A stretch of 64,000 nt of DNA from Desulfolutivibrio sulfodismutans DSM 3696 (GCF_013376455.1 NZ_CP045504.1:4324463-4388462), one strand, 5' to 3'; counted from the first letter of the stretch, positions 7,844 to 17,878 are shown. The notes: generated from the letters alone by a model not told the origin. Numbers and translations: made by a program.

Positions 7844-9379
7844 TCATCTTTTCCGGATACCGAGCTTTTTGATGCGCGAATCGAAGGTGGAGCGGTTGAC
7901 CCCGGCCTTTGCGGCCGCCTGGGTGATGTTCCAGTGGCATTTTTCCAAAAGGGCCAGCACATAGCCGCGCTCCACCTCTTCCCAGGTCTGCTCGCACATG
8001 TCATGCGCCGGGGCGGCTGCCGCAGGACGGCCGGGGTCGACCGGCGTCTGGGAGAGGTCGGCAAGGGGGGCTGGCGTCGACAGGATGGCGGCGGGCAGAT
8101 CGGCGTCGTCGATGGTGTCGCAGGGCAGGGTGGCCAGGAGGTAGCGCACCAGATTTTCCATCTCCCGGATGTTGCCTTTCCAGGGATGGTCCGTGAGGCG
8201 GCGCAGGGCCTTTGGGGTGCATTTTTTCGGGGCGATGCCCATGCGCTGTGCGTCGCGGCGCAGGAAATAGTTGAGCAAAAGGGGGATGTCGTCGCGGCGT
8301 TCGCGCAAGGGGGGCAGGGACAGGGGCAGGACGTTGAGGCGGTAGAACAGATCCTCGCGAAACGTCCCGGCGGCGATGGCCTGGCGCAGATCCTTGTTGG
8401 TGGCCGAGATGATGCGCACGTCCACCCGCTTGGACCCGGTCCCGCCCAGGGGCTTGATCTCGTTTTGCTGGATGACCCGCAGGATGCGGGCCTGAAGGGA
8501 CAGGGCCATGTCCCCGATCTCGTCGAGAAACACCGTGCCGCCCGAGGCGGCCTCGAAAAGTCCGGTCTTGTCCTTGTCCGCGCCGGTGAAGGCCCCTTTG
8601 CGGTATCCGAACAGTTCGCTTTCGAGCAGGGTGTCGGGGATGGCGCTGACGTTTTGCACCAGGAAGGGGCCATTCTTGCGGTCGCTTTGGCGGTGGATCT
8701 CCCGGGCGGCCAGTTCCTTGCCCGTGCCGGACTCGCCGGTGATGAGCACCGGAAAGTCAGTTTTGGCGTAGTCGCGCAGGGATTTTTGCGCCGCCAAAAA
8801 GGCGTCGCTTTGGCCGATGAAGGCGTCGACGTTGAGGTCGGCGATCATGCGGCGCAATTTTTCGTTTTCGTCCCGCTTGTCGGCGAAGGCCAGGGCGTTG
8901 CCCAGGGCGATGGCCCCGATGGCCACCAAGTCCTCCATGAGCTCCAGGTAGTCCTTGTGCAGGTTGAGCCGGCTGCCGCCGTGGGCGGTGTCGATGATCT
9001 CCACCGCTCCATAGACCCGGCCGTCGCGCAGGATCAGGGGATAGCACAAAATCAGCGTGCTTTTGACGTCGAGTCCGGCCTCGACCTCCCGGAAATGGCG
9101 CTTGTCCTTGTAGGCCTCGGCGATGGTCATACGGCCGTTGTCGATGACCCAGCCCACGATGCTCTGGGCGCTTTTGGGGATGACGTAGCCTGCAATGTCC
9201 GCGCTTTGCGAACCCACGGCCGCGATGCACCGGTACCCGTCGTCCTCGGCGATCCACAGGGAGCCGCGTTCGACATTTTGCATTTCGAGCAGGGCCGAAA
9301 GAAATTTTTTCTGCAACCGGCTGGTGTCGAGCTCCTCGAAGAGGGCCTTGTGGAATTCGAGCGCCTGGGATTTCATCAT
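7844..9379 (-). CDS. sigma54-dependent transcriptional activator with GAF sensor
   Basis: 511 residues from ATG 9379 (or 9376). The longer open frame to 9691 overlaps the divergent gldA and lacks a ribosome site. The N-terminal GAF-like sensor covers roughly residues 15-175. The AAA+ domain has Walker A GESGTGKE, the sigma54-contacting GAFTGA loop and Walker B FLDEIGDM. A C-terminal Fis-type helix-turn-helix follows (WNITQAAAKAGVNRSTFDSRI). There is no receiver domain, so the signal is probably a small ligand or redox state sensed by GAF. It is divergent from gldA, making that gene a possible target. A 29-bp dyad lies in the shared upstream region. Confidence 0.92.
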   Translation of the reverse strand: MMKSQALEFHKALFEELDTSRLQKKFLSALLEMQNVERGSLWIAEDDGYRCIAAVGSQSADIAGYVIPKSAQSIVGWVIDNGRMTIAEAYKDKRHFREVEAGLDVKSTLILCYPLILRDGRVYGAVEIIDTAHGGSRLNLHKDYLELMEDLVAIGAIALGNALAFADKRDENEKLRRMIADLNVDAFIGQSDAFLAAQKSLRDYAKTDFPVLITGESGTGKELAAREIHRQSDRKNGPFLVQNVSAIPDTLLESELFGYRKGAFTGADKDKTGLFEAASGGTVFLDEIGDMALSLQARILRVIQQNEIKPLGGTGSKRVDVRIISATNKDLRQAIAAGTFREDLFYRLNVLPLSLPPLRERRDDIPLLLNYFLRRDAQRMGIAPKKCTPKALRRLTDHPWKGNIREMENLVRYLLATLPCDTIDDADLPAAILSTPAPLADLSQTPVDPGRPAAAAPAHDMCEQTWEEVERGYVLALLEKCHWNITQAAAKAGVNRSTFDSRIKKLGIRKR

Positions 9380-9428
9380 CTGCCCTTGGTCTTGTGGTTC
9401 CGGAAGGCGGCACGGCTGTACCGACCCC

Positions 9429-9457
9429 TTTTCCAACCTATGTTCCCGGGTGGAAAA
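9429..9457. promoter_or_regulatory. candidate operator dyad upstream of the sigma54 activator gene
   Basis: TTTTCCAACC (9429-9438) and GGGTGGAAAA (9448-9457) form a 10-bp inverted repeat with one mismatch around a 9-bp spacer. It lies about 50 bp upstream of the regulator start and about 220 bp upstream of gldA, a sensible place for an activator or autoregulatory site. The protein that binds it is not known from the sequence. Confidence 0.4.
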
Positions 9458-9677
9458 TGACAAGGGGGAATGGCCGGTTGGGAGGTCTCGTCGGCGGTTT
9501 CGGGAACGGCCGCCCTTGTCACCGGACGCGGGGCAGGGGTATAGGCCACGATGTGATGATCCGAGAGGACATGCCCCTCGTGCCTGGACGGCTCGCCGCA
9601 GTTTTCCGACGGCGTCCGCCCGGTCGCCCGGGCGCTTATGAACCGCGAAACCGTCGCCGAAAAAAAAGAGGAGCCGC

Positions 9678-10808
9678 ATGATCAGCACCACGCTTTTTCC
9701 CGGACGCTACGTGCAGGGCCCAGGCGCCCTGTCCCGCCTGGGCAGGGAACTGGCCCGCCTGGGGGATCGGCATTTTCTCATCTGTTCCCCGCACCCCCTG
9801 GAACATCTGCTGCCCGCCGTGCTGCCCGGGGTGCAACAGGCCGGGGCCGTGCGCACGGAACGCTTCGGCAGGGAATGCACGGACCAGGAGATCGAACGCC
9901 TCTCGGGCCTGGTGCGGGAGTTCGGCGCCCGGACCGTGACCGCCGTGGGCGGCGGCAAGACCCTGGACGCGGCCAAGGCCGTGGCCGCCCGGGTCGGGCT
10001 GCCCGTGGTCGTGGTCCCCACCATCGCCTCCACGGATGCGCCGTGCAGCTCCGTGTGCGTGGTCTATTCCCCGGACGGCGTTTTTTTGCGGGCGGATGTG
10101 CTGCCGCGCAACCCGGACGTGGTCCTGGTGGATACCGAGGTCATGGCCCGCGCCCCGGCCCGGTTTCTGGTGTCGGGCATGGGCGACGCCCTGGCCACCT
10201 GGTTCGAGGCCGACTCCTGTCGCAAAAGCCGGGGCCGCAACATCGCGGGCGATACGGGTTCCATGACGGCCCTGGCCCTGGCCCGGCTGTGCTATGAGAC
10301 CGTCCGGGACTTCGGACTGTCCGCGCGCACGGCCTGCGAGGCCGGGGTGGCGACCCCCGCTTTGGAACGGGTGGTGGAGGCCAATACGCTCTTAAGCGGC
10401 CTGGGCTTCGAGAGCGGGGGGCTGGGCGCGGCCCATTCCATCCATAACGGCCTGACGGCCCTGCCCGCCGTCCGGGGGCTGCACCATGGCGAGAAGGTGG
10501 CCTTCGGCGTGCTGGCCTCGCTGTTTCTTACAGACGCCCCCCTGGCCCTTGTGGACGAGGTCTACGCCCTGTGCGCCAGCCTTGGCCTGCCCACCACCTT
10601 TGCTGATCTGGGCCTTGCGGGCGTGTCGGACCAGGAACTGCTGCGCGTTGCGGAAAAAAGCTGTGCGCCGGGGGAAAGCATCCACAACGAGCCGGTGGAG
10701 ATATCCCCGTCCCTGGTCCAGGCCGTTCTCAAGGCCGCCGACGCCGAGGGACGCCGCCGCGTCGGCGCCCGCGTCGGCCATGGTCCCGCCGGTTCGCCGT
10801 CGCGCTGA
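9678..10808 (+). CDS. gldA: glycerol dehydrogenase-like iron/zinc alcohol dehydrogenase
   Basis: 376 residues with an AGGAG-type ribosome site just upstream. NAD-binding GGGKTLDAAK lies at residues 91-100. The three metal ligands of the glycerol dehydrogenase group are in place: Asp170 in SGMGDALATW, His253 in GAAHSIHNG and His270 in LHHGEKVAFG. The family oxidises glycerol to dihydroxyacetone with NAD in the cytosol, though related members use other polyols. It is divergent from the GAF/sigma54 activator. No sigma54 promoter of good quality was found in between. Confidence 0.88.
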   Translation: MISTTLFPGRYVQGPGALSRLGRELARLGDRHFLICSPHPLEHLLPAVLPGVQQAGAVRTERFGRECTDQEIERLSGLVREFGARTVTAVGGGKTLDAAKAVAARVGLPVVVVPTIASTDAPCSSVCVVYSPDGVFLRADVLPRNPDVVLVDTEVMARAPARFLVSGMGDALATWFEADSCRKSRGRNIAGDTGSMTALALARLCYETVRDFGLSARTACEAGVATPALERVVEANTLLSGLGFESGGLGAAHSIHNGLTALPAVRGLHHGEKVAFGVLASLFLTDAPLALVDEVYALCASLGLPTTFADLGLAGVSDQELLRVAEKSCAPGESIHNEPVEISPSLVQAVLKAADAEGRRRVGARVGHGPAGSPSR

Positions 10809-11106
10809 TCGAGCCCGCCTTCTCGTTCGCGCCGGGGGAAACGCAACGGAGTGGTTTCCCCCGGGCACATGTCCGCCTGGAACACGCCATACCCGCTCCT
10901 CAAAGATAGGTACGGTTTCTCCCTGGCCTGAGGCCGCCCGCCGACGAAATCCTCCCCGCATTTTGCCTGCCGCCTGCGCTTCACATCGGCGCGCGGATCG
11001 AGTCTTCTCCAGAGTGAGGCGAAAAATGCATCCGTACATGGACGGACGCCGCATGATTTTGTACATGAGGGCATGAAGAAAGTGCGTTCTGACGAAGGAG
11101 GCCCCC

Positions 11107-12951
11107 ATGCTTCGGAATTACTCGATATCGAGTCGGCTTTTTTGTCTCCTGGCCCTTGTGGCGCTGTTTGTTGCGGCCGTGGTGTGGGCATTCTACGGGG
11201 GAATAACGAGCATGAAGGAGGAGGCCGTACGCGAGACGCAAAAGGCTATGCTCGACGGCCAGAAGCAGAAGCTCCTGGTGGGGACGCATGCCCTGGCCCT
11301 GGCCTTGGGGCAGGCTGTCGGCGCTGTGGCGGACCCGGCGGGGCGGGTGGAAGCGATCCGGGGCATGGTGGACCCCATCCGTTTTGAAGACGACAAGTCG
11401 GGGTATTATTTTGTCTACCAGGGCACGGTCAATGTGGCCCTGCCGCCGAAAAAAGAGGTCCAGGGCAAGGATCTTGGCGAAAACAAGGACTCGGGCGGGG
11501 TGTATTACGTTCGCGAACTGGCGGCCCGGGCCCGAAGCGGCGGCGGGTTCGTGGAATACGTGTTCCCCAAGCCCGGCCAGGGCGACCAGCCCAAGCTCAG
11601 TTATGCCGAGATGATTCCGGGCACGGACATGTGGATCGGCACGGGCATCTACATCGACAACGTCGACAAGGAAAAAGCCCGCATCGCCGGTGTCCTGGAC
11701 GCATCCACCTCCTCCATCCTGCGGGCCATCCTCGGGGCCGTGGGGGTCGTCTTCGCGATCCTGGCCGTGCTGTGCATCGCCATCACCCGCAGCATCGTGC
11801 GGCCCATCCGGGAGGCGGCCACGGCGGCCCAGGATATCGCCTCGGGAAATCTCGACGTCCGCCTGAACGTCTCGGGCAAGGACGAGGCCGCCCGGTTGGA
11901 AATCGCCCTGAACACCATGGCCGACGCCCTGCGCGACAATATCCGGGACATCACGGCCAAGACCGCCCTGGCCGAGGAAAAGGCCAGACAGGCCGACCAG
12001 GCCAAACTTCTGGCCGAGGAGGCCTCGAATCGTGCCGAGGCGGCCAAGTCCGAGGGCATGGCCGATGCGGCGATGCGCCTGGAGTCCGTGGCGGCCGCCA
12101 TGACCGGCTCCACCAAGGCCCTCTCCGGCCGCGCCGAGGCCATCCGGTCGCGCACCGTGCATCAGCGGGACCGCATCCAGGAGACGGCCACGGCCATGGA
12201 AGAGATGAACGCCACGGTGCTCGAGGTGGCCAAAAACGCCGGCCAGGCGGCCACCGAGGCCGAATCGTCCAGGAGAAAGGCCCAGGAAGGGCAGAACGTG
12301 GTGGACGGTTCGGTGACCTCCATGCGGGCCATCCGGGAACAGGCCCAGAGCCTGTCCGCGAACATGACCGAGCTTGGGCGCATGGCCGAGGACATCGGGC
12401 GGATCATGACCGTCATCCTGGACATCGCCGACCAGACCAATCTTTTGGCCCTAAACGCGGCCATCGAAGCCGCCCGGGCCGGGGATGCCGGACGGGGATT
12501 CGCGGTGGTGGCCGACGAGGTCCGCAAGCTGGCCGAGAAGACCATGGGGGCCACCAAGGAGGTGGGCGACAGCATAAACGCCATCCAGAACGTGGCCAGG
12601 GAAAACGTGGCGGGCATGGAGCGCACGACCGAGGCCATCACCGAGGCCACGGAACTGTCCGGAAAATCCGGCCAGATGCTGCGGGAGATCGTGGACAGCG
12701 CCCAATCCTCGGCCGGACAGATCAACAGCATCGCCACGGCCGCCGAGGAGCAGTCCGCCGCCTCCGAAGAGATCAACCGGGCCATCGAGGAAATAAACGG
12801 CATCGCCCTGGACATCACCTCGACCATGGAGGAAACCGTGACGGACATCCATGCCCTGACCGAGCAGGCCGACGCCCTGCGCGGGGTCATCGGCAGCCTC
12901 CTGGAAGATGCCGGACAGGGGGGGAAGGGGGACCGCCGGTCCATCCGGTGA
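11107..12951 (+). CDS. methyl-accepting chemotaxis protein with single Cache domain
   Basis: 614 residues behind a perfect AAGGAGG. TM1 is at about 10-31. A periplasmic single Cache (sCache_2-type) domain spans about 35-195 and includes [11 protein letters not shown] and [12 protein letters not shown]2 is at about 200-222 and is followed by HAMP ([16 protein letters not shown]). A coiled-coil methyl-accepting region leads to the invariant hairpin ([20 protein letters not shown]), and the C-terminus has [10 protein letters not shown]. It senses a small molecule and signals to CheA/CheW. No CheW-tethering pentapeptide is seen at the C-terminus. Single gene, with about 300 bp of upstream DNA. 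Confidence 0.95.
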   Translation: MLRNYSISSRLFCLLALVALFVAAVVWAFYGGITSMKEEAVRETQKAMLDGQKQKLLVGTHALALALGQAVGAVADPAGRVEAIRGMVDPIRFEDDKSGYYFVYQGTVNVALPPKKEVQGKDLGENKDSGGVYYVRELAARARSGGGFVEYVFPKPGQGDQPKLSYAEMIPGTDMWIGTGIYIDNVDKEKARIAGVLDASTSSILRAILGAVGVVFAILAVLCIAITRSIVRPIREAATAAQDIASGNLDVRLNVSGKDEAARLEIALNTMADALRDNIRDITAKTALAEEKARQADQAKLLAEEASNRAEAAKSEGMADAAMRLESVAAAMTGSTKALSGRAEAIRSRTVHQRDRIQETATAMEEMNATVLEVAKNAGQAATEAESSRRKAQEGQNVVDGSVTSMRAIREQAQSLSANMTELGRMAEDIGRIMTVILDIADQTNLLALNAAIEAARAGDAGRGFAVVADEVRKLAEKTMGATKEVGDSINAIQNVARENVAGMERTTEAITEATELSGKSGQMLREIVDSAQSSAGQINSIATAAEEQSAASEEINRAIEEINGIALDITSTMEETVTDIHALTEQADALRGVIGSLLEDAGQGGKGDRRSIR

Positions 12952-13101
12952 GGCGCGCGCCATGATGCGCCCATGCCGCGCCCGGAGAGGTGCGGGAACA
13001 GGGACGTGTATGGTTGCGCCGTTGGGAAAGAGGCCGTATCCTGCTTATGGTGGAACAATGACGTTGTGAACTGACCGGGAAATCGGGAGGCGCACAGACC
13101 A

Positions 13102-13908
13102 ATGAACAGACACCCCCTTGTGGCCGGGCAGTTTTATCCCGCCGGGCCGACGTTGGCCACGGACGTGGCGGCCTTTTTGGCGCTGGGCGGTGCGGCGCGC
13201 GAGGAGCCGACCATTCTGGCCATGGTTCCCCACGCGGGATATGTCTATTCCGGGGCCGTGGCCGGGAAGACCCTGGGCCAGGCTAGGCTGGCGGACACGG
13301 TGATCCTTTTGGGACCCAACCATACCGGCCGGGGGAAGCGGCTGGCGGTGTGGCCTGACGGAAAATGGGAGATCCCCGGCGGCGGCCTGGATGTGGACGA
13401 GGATCTGGCCCAGGCGTTTGTAGCCGCCGATTCGCGTCTGACGGCGGACTATGCAGCGCATCTGGGGGAGCATTCCCTGGAGGTGGTCATTCCCTTTTTG
13501 ATGGGCAAAAATCCGGCCACGCGCATCGTGCCCATGGTGGTGGCCGAATTCAATCCCACGGTTTTGGCCGACGTGGCCGTGAGCATGGCCGGAGTCATCA
13601 AGGCCCGGCCCGGGCCGGTGTCCCTCGTGGTCAGCTCGGACATGAGCCACTACGTGAGCCATGACACGGCCAAAAGCCAGGACGCCATGGCCCTGGCGGA
13701 GATCGCGGCGCTTCGGCCCATGGGGCTTTTTTCCGTGGTCAGGGACCGGGGCATCACTATGTGCGGGGTGTTGCCCATGACCCTGGGGCTTTTTTTGGCC
13801 CTGGAACTGGGGGCGCGCACGGCCGAGGTCACGGCCTACGCCACCTCGGGGGAGACCTCCGGGGACATGCGGCATGTGGTGGGATATGCCGGAGTGCTGG
13901 CGTCGTAG
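13102..13908 (+). CDS. amrB: Memo-family protein (AmmeMemoRadiSam system protein B-like)
   Basis: 268 residues. Typical Memo sequence from the N-terminus: HPLVAGQFYPA, then PHAGYVYSGAVAG, ILLGPNHTG, EHSLEVVIPFL, SSDMSHYVSHD and the C-terminal GVLPM. Memo proteins are related to extradiol dioxygenases and keep their His residues (H in PHAGY, PNH, EHS). In bacteria the gene often accompanies an AMMECR1 domain and a radical SAM protein, but neither partner is next to it here. Its biochemical role in bacteria is unsettled. Probably a single-gene transcript. Confidence 0.85.
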   Translation: MNRHPLVAGQFYPAGPTLATDVAAFLALGGAAREEPTILAMVPHAGYVYSGAVAGKTLGQARLADTVILLGPNHTGRGKRLAVWPDGKWEIPGGGLDVDEDLAQAFVAADSRLTADYAAHLGEHSLEVVIPFLMGKNPATRIVPMVVAEFNPTVLADVAVSMAGVIKARPGPVSLVVSSDMSHYVSHDTAKSQDAMALAEIAALRPMGLFSVVRDRGITMCGVLPMTLGLFLALELGARTAEVTAYATSGETSGDMRHVVGYAGVLAS

Positions 13909-14005
13909 GGGCCTTTGCCCCTTTGCCTTTCCCGCCTGGCGGGACCAACCGGAACAAGGAGACGTGCCGTTTTTTTAGTCCAACGCCAACATGGAGGTGG
14001 TGCGT

Positions 14006-14647
14006 ATGAGAGCGAAACTGACGGGGTGTTCCCTGCTTGCGACGTTCGCCGTTGTGCTCGTGTATTGTGCGACGGCTTTTGCCCAGTTGGGCTTCATCCA
14101 GCAAGGCCTTGACGCCGTAACGGCGGGCAAGAAACCGGCAGCCGCGCCGGACGCTGCCTCTCCGGCCGCCTCCGGCGGCAAGGTGCTGACCCAGGACACC
14201 ACCTACACCAACGCCGCCCGCAATCTGCAGTTCACCATCCCGGCCGGGTGGGAGATCGTGGAGGGTAGCCCCGATTCCGAGAGCGTGGGCTTTCGGAACA
14301 TGAAGACCACCATGGGCTTTTCGTTTCACGCCGAGCAGATGGTGCCGAGCTTCCCCCGGGCCTCGGCCGTCACCGCCGGGCTCAAGCAGGACCAGGAGCG
14401 GGTGACCATCAAGAAGCTTTTAAGCGCCAAGCGCCGCGATGACGGGGACGCCAAGAAGAAGTGCGGGGTCATCGGCTGGGAGATCGTGGAGGCCCCCCAG
14501 AAAAACGATTTTCAGCGCATCATCTGGCAATGCTATGACGGTCAGAATTTTTACATGAATATCATGGCCTACAGCGAGAACAAGGATTTCGCGGCCTCCG
14601 AGGCCACCCTGCGCAAGATCATGGACTCCGTAAAGTTCTGCAAGTAA
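14006..14647 (+). CDS. exported protein of unknown function
   Basis: 213 residues from ATG 14006, chosen for GGAGG at 13993-13997; the ATG at 13991 overlaps that site. A signal peptide ends at ATAFA-Q. The mature domain begins after an Ala/Pro linker and reads like a single globular domain with YTNAARNLQFTIPAGWEIVEG and a C-terminal ASEATLRKIMDSVKF. This resembles periplasmic or lipoprotein domains that bind partners rather than an enzyme. I do not recognise the family with confidence. The next gene downstream also encodes an exported protein. Confidence 0.65.
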   Translation: MRAKLTGCSLLATFAVVLVYCATAFAQLGFIQQGLDAVTAGKKPAAAPDAASPAASGGKVLTQDTTYTNAARNLQFTIPAGWEIVEGSPDSESVGFRNMKTTMGFSFHAEQMVPSFPRASAVTAGLKQDQERVTIKKLLSAKRRDDGDAKKKCGVIGWEIVEAPQKNDFQRIIWQCYDGQNFYMNIMAYSENKDFAASEATLRKIMDSVKFCK

Positions 14648-14722
14648 TATCCGCCTCGCGTTCGCGTCGTCAGATCCTGGCGGCGCGAACCCCTACATGC
14701 CGCAACGGAGAAACACCCGATC

Positions 14723-15634
14723 ATGAACCGTCCCTTTCGCGGTCCCTGCCGCGCCGTGGCTTCCCTGGCGGCGCTGGCCCTGTCGGCCGTCCTTTTGACT
14801 TCCTGCGTCATGGGCTATCCGCCCCCGCCCGCCCTGGTCCTGGCCGAACCCGCCGCCATCCCCGGGGCCGTGTCCACGGCCTGGTGGGATGTGGCCGCCC
14901 AGGGATATGCGGACGATGGCCAGGGGTTGGATTTTTCCCGGGCCGGGCTCAAGCCGGTGCTTATCGTTTTGCGCAACAAGACCCCCGGCTATCCCCTCGT
15001 CGATCCGGCCGAGGTCCGGGGGATGGCCCCGGGACGGGAATACGCCCCCTATCCGCCGTATCAGGCCGCCGACGTGGCCGAGGCCACCACGGCCTTTGAC
15101 GAATCGGCCAAGGCCGCCCTTCGCGGCGGCGCGGCCGGGGCGATCATCGGGGCAGGCGTAGGCACCCTGATCGGCGCGGCCGCAGGCGGCGGCGACGCCC
15201 TGTGGCGGGGGGCGCTTATCGGCGGCGGCATCGGCGCGGTCACCGGCGCGGCGACCTCCATGCCCGAGGCCAGATATCAACTGCGCCGGGGCGTCCAGAC
15301 GGAGCTTGAGACGTTGGCCCTGCGGCCGGTCCCTGCGCCCCCCTACGGCCTGACGGCCGGGTACGTCTATTTCCCGGCGAATGCGGGGATAGGCTGGGTG
15401 CGGGTCACGGTGCGCACCCAGAGCGCGACCTACAGCTACGACGTGTCCATTGCCGCGCCAGCCCCGGCCATGGCCCCCCGGCCGACGGCGGCCCCGGTCC
15501 CCTATCCGGCCTCTCAGCCCGCGCCGTCGACGCCGTCGGCCTCGCCCTCTGCCCAACCCGCCTCGCCCGGCGGCGGATATTCCAACCCGGCCCCAGCCAC
15601 GGGTTCCCCCGCCCCCCAAGGGGGCGGCAGCTAG
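14723..15634 (+). CDS. outer-envelope lipoprotein with glycine-zipper segment
   Basis: 303 residues. The N-terminal signal ends in the lipobox LLTSC. The mid-protein segment at about residues 133-178 is a glycine zipper (GGAAGAIIGAGVGTLIGAAAGG and a second GGGIGAVTGAA), a membrane-inserting motif typical of envelope lipoproteins. The C-terminal 60 residues are Pro/Ala/Ser-rich, with low complexity and a flexible look. GGAG lies about 12 bases before ATG. Function is unknown. It converges with the CBS-kinase gene, whose stop is 19 bp away. Confidence 0.7.
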   Translation: MNRPFRGPCRAVASLAALALSAVLLTSCVMGYPPPPALVLAEPAAIPGAVSTAWWDVAAQGYADDGQGLDFSRAGLKPVLIVLRNKTPGYPLVDPAEVRGMAPGREYAPYPPYQAADVAEATTAFDESAKAALRGGAAGAIIGAGVGTLIGAAAGGGDALWRGALIGGGIGAVTGAATSMPEARYQLRRGVQTELETLALRPVPAPPYGLTAGYVYFPANAGIGWVRVTVRTQSATYSYDVSIAAPAPAMAPRPTAAPVPYPASQPAPSTPSASPSAQPASPGGGYSNPAPATGSPAPQGGGS

Positions 15635-15653
15635 CGGTGCGCCCCTGGCGTCC

Positions 15654-17699
15654 CTAGGCCGCCATCCGACCCGTTCCGCCAACGGTTTCGTCCGGGAAAA
15701 GCGGCAGGGTGAAAATGAAGCGCGATCCCCGGCCGGGTTCGGATTCCACCCGGACGGCCCCGCCCAGGCGTTCGGTCTCGGCCCGGACGGCCGCCAGCCC
15801 CACCCCCCGGCCGGAGAGCAGGCTGACCTCGTCGCGGGTGGAGAAATCGTCCCGGAAAAGCAGGTCGTAGACCGCCTCCGGCGCCATGCTCCCCGCCGCC
15901 TGGGGCGTCACCAGCCCCTTTTGCATGGCCTTGGCCAGCACACGGGCCACGTCGATGCCCCGGCCGTCATCGGACACCTCCAGGCGCACCATGTCTTCCC
16001 CGGCCCGGGCCACATGGCAGGCGATGGTCCCGGTCTCGGGCTTGCCCGTGGCCAGGCGCTCGTCCATGTCCTCCAGTCCGTGGTCGATCATGTTGCGGAA
16101 CACATGCACCAGGGCCTTGACGAACGCCTCCCGGGGGACGCGGTCCACGAACACGTCGTCGCCGGTGACGAGAAGCGGGGCCACGGCCTTTTCCAGACGC
16201 TCGGCCAGACCGGCCAGATAGTCGCCGTAGGGGGCCAGGATGTCCTTGACGTTGTGGCGGCGCAGCACCCGCAACTCGGCCAAAACGGCCTCCCGCGCGG
16301 CCCCGGACAGAAGCGAGCCCACCCGGCCCTCCAGGTCCAGCAGGGCGCGTTTGTCCACCCGCAGGCTCTCGCTGCCGCCAAAGAACGATTCCCCGAGGAT
16401 GCCGGTCAGGATGGCCACGTCCCGCTCCAGGATCAGCTCGGCGTCCATGCCGGAAAGGACGTCCGCCAGCGCCTCCCGGGACGGCGGCGGCCCATTGGCC
16501 AGGACCGCCAGGGCGTTTTCAAGCTCGTGCAGGGCGGCGGCGGTGTTGTGCAGCCCCAGTTGGGCGAAATCGCCCTTGAAGGTGTGCACCTGACGGAAGA
16601 TTTCGGCCAGGGCCGTGGCGGCGCAGTCGTCCGCCCCAAGAGCGGCGACATCCGGGCCAAGATTTCCGGCGAACTCCCGGAAGGCGGCCATGGCGGAGAG
16701 CACCTCGGACTGCCGGGACAGGGCCCGGACCACCATCTTCACGTTGTTTCGCTCCTCGGCCATCTCCCGTTCCAGGCGCTTTCTCTCGGTGACGTCGGTC
16801 AAAATGACCATCATCCGGATTTCGTCCTGGCGACGGATGAGCTTGTACTGGGCGCGTACGGCCCGGTCGTGGATGATCAGCTCCCCGGGCAGAAGCGACA
16901 GGAAGACCTTTTGCTGCAGGGGCTTGGCCGCCAGGAAAATGCCGCCCAGCACCTCGTCCACGGTGGCCTGGGTCTCGGAGGGCAGGTGCCGGGCCAGAAG
17001 CTCCGGGAAGCGGCGGCCGCCGATCTGCACCCGGAAAAGCTGGACGCACTCCAGGCTGTATTCCTCGGAGATGGCCAGGTCCGCGCCAAAGGACAGAAAT
17101 CCCTGCCCGGCGTTGTCCAACAGGTTTTTCACGGCCTCGTTGCGGTCGCGCAGTTCGTTGTTTTTGACCTCGATCTGCTGGCGGTGGAGAATCTCCGCCT
17201 CATTGGCCAGGCGCAGGATCTCCTGCTGTTCGTTTAACAATTCGATCTGCCGTCCCCGGCCGCGCGACAATTCCAGCATGAAGCGCTTGATGCTGACCAC
17301 CCCCAGGTAGCTGTCCTCCTCGGTGACCAGCACCATGTCGTAGAGATGGTTGGGGTCGCGGTTCATGGCGATGACCGCGATGGAGGCCACGTCCACGGAG
17401 ACCTCCACAATGAGCGGGGCCGGGTTCATGATCAGCCGGATGGGCCGGGTCATGAATAGGTCGCGGCCGTAGAGGGAGCCGAGCTTTTGGTAGAATTCGT
17501 TGCGCATGATGAGCCCGGCCGGGCGGTCGCCGTCGAGCACGGCCACGCCGTCGGCGTCGGGATGTTCCTTGAAAAAGGCGTGGACCGTGCCGCCCAGGGC
17601 CGAGGCCGGGAAGGTCATGGCCTGTTCCACGAGGTTTTTGATGGACTGGTCTTCGCTGGACAGGTCGGCGGGGGTGAAGGCGGCCAGGGTGGCGCTCAT
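15654..17699 (-). CDS. CBS-PAS-Hpt-ATPase histidine kinase (CheA-like, no CheW domain)
   Basis: 681 residues from ATG 17699 (GAGG well spaced). CBS-like sensor pair at about residues 25-145, coiled coil at 150-190, PAS-like domain at 190-305. An Hpt-like segment has phospho-acceptor candidate His372 in VHTFKGDF. The CheA-type ATPase has the N box FRNMIDHG (534-541), DDGRGID (577-583) and GRGVGL (630-635). It ends right after the ATPase: the CheW-like P5 domain of true CheA is absent, so it should not couple to receptor arrays. It is the last gene of a minus-strand set with cheY and cheX, pointing to a soluble phosphorelay. The input to the CBS domains (often adenine nucleotides) is inferred only from the family. 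Confidence 0.85.
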   Translation of the reverse strand: MSATLAAFTPADLSSEDQSIKNLVEQAMTFPASALGGTVHAFFKEHPDADGVAVLDGDRPAGLIMRNEFYQKLGSLYGRDLFMTRPIRLIMNPAPLIVEVSVDVASIAVIAMNRDPNHLYDMVLVTEEDSYLGVVSIKRFMLELSRGRGRQIELLNEQQEILRLANEAEILHRQQIEVKNNELRDRNEAVKNLLDNAGQGFLSFGADLAISEEYSLECVQLFRVQIGGRRFPELLARHLPSETQATVDEVLGGIFLAAKPLQQKVFLSLLPGELIIHDRAVRAQYKLIRRQDEIRMMVILTDVTERKRLEREMAEERNNVKMVVRALSRQSEVLSAMAAFREFAGNLGPDVAALGADDCAATALAEIFRQVHTFKGDFAQLGLHNTAAALHELENALAVLANGPPPSREALADVLSGMDAELILERDVAILTGILGESFFGGSESLRVDKRALLDLEGRVGSLLSGAAREAVLAELRVLRRHNVKDILAPYGDYLAGLAERLEKAVAPLLVTGDDVFVDRVPREAFVKALVHVFRNMIDHGLEDMDERLATGKPETGTIACHVARAGEDMVRLEVSDDGRGIDVARVLAKAMQKGLVTPQAAGSMAPEAVYDLLFRDDFSTRDEVSLLSGRGVGLAAVRAETERLGGAVRVESEPGRGSRFIFTLPLFPDETVGGTGRMAA

Positions 17700-17726
17700 G
17701 GGATACCTCTTTGTTTTACCGCCGAC

Positions 17727-17878
17727 GTCAGGCGGCCAAGACCTCGGCCACGGCGTCCAGCACCTTGTCGGCCTCACGCCCATAATATATATTATTATAT
17801 ATTATTAACCCATATCCACGCCGCCTAGGTCAGGCGGCCAAGACCTCGGCCACGGCGTCCAGCACCTTGTCAGCCTCA
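17727..17878. repeat. 50-bp direct repeat of the cheY 3' end flanking an AT-rich block
   Basis: Copy A 17727-17776 and copy B 17829-17878 match at 49 of 50 positions (difference at 17770/17872). Copy B is the genuine last 16 codons and stop of cheY. Copy A repeats them 102 bp further downstream, including the stop. The block between them contains a near-palindromic AT tract (about 17781-17808), unlike anything around it. Confidence 0.9.

Noticed and set aside
9560..9677. sigma54 promoter before gldA (TGGACGGCTCGCCGCAG)
   Set aside because: Spacing GG-N10-GC is right, but the -12 element is CCGC rather than TTGC and the -24 element is poor.
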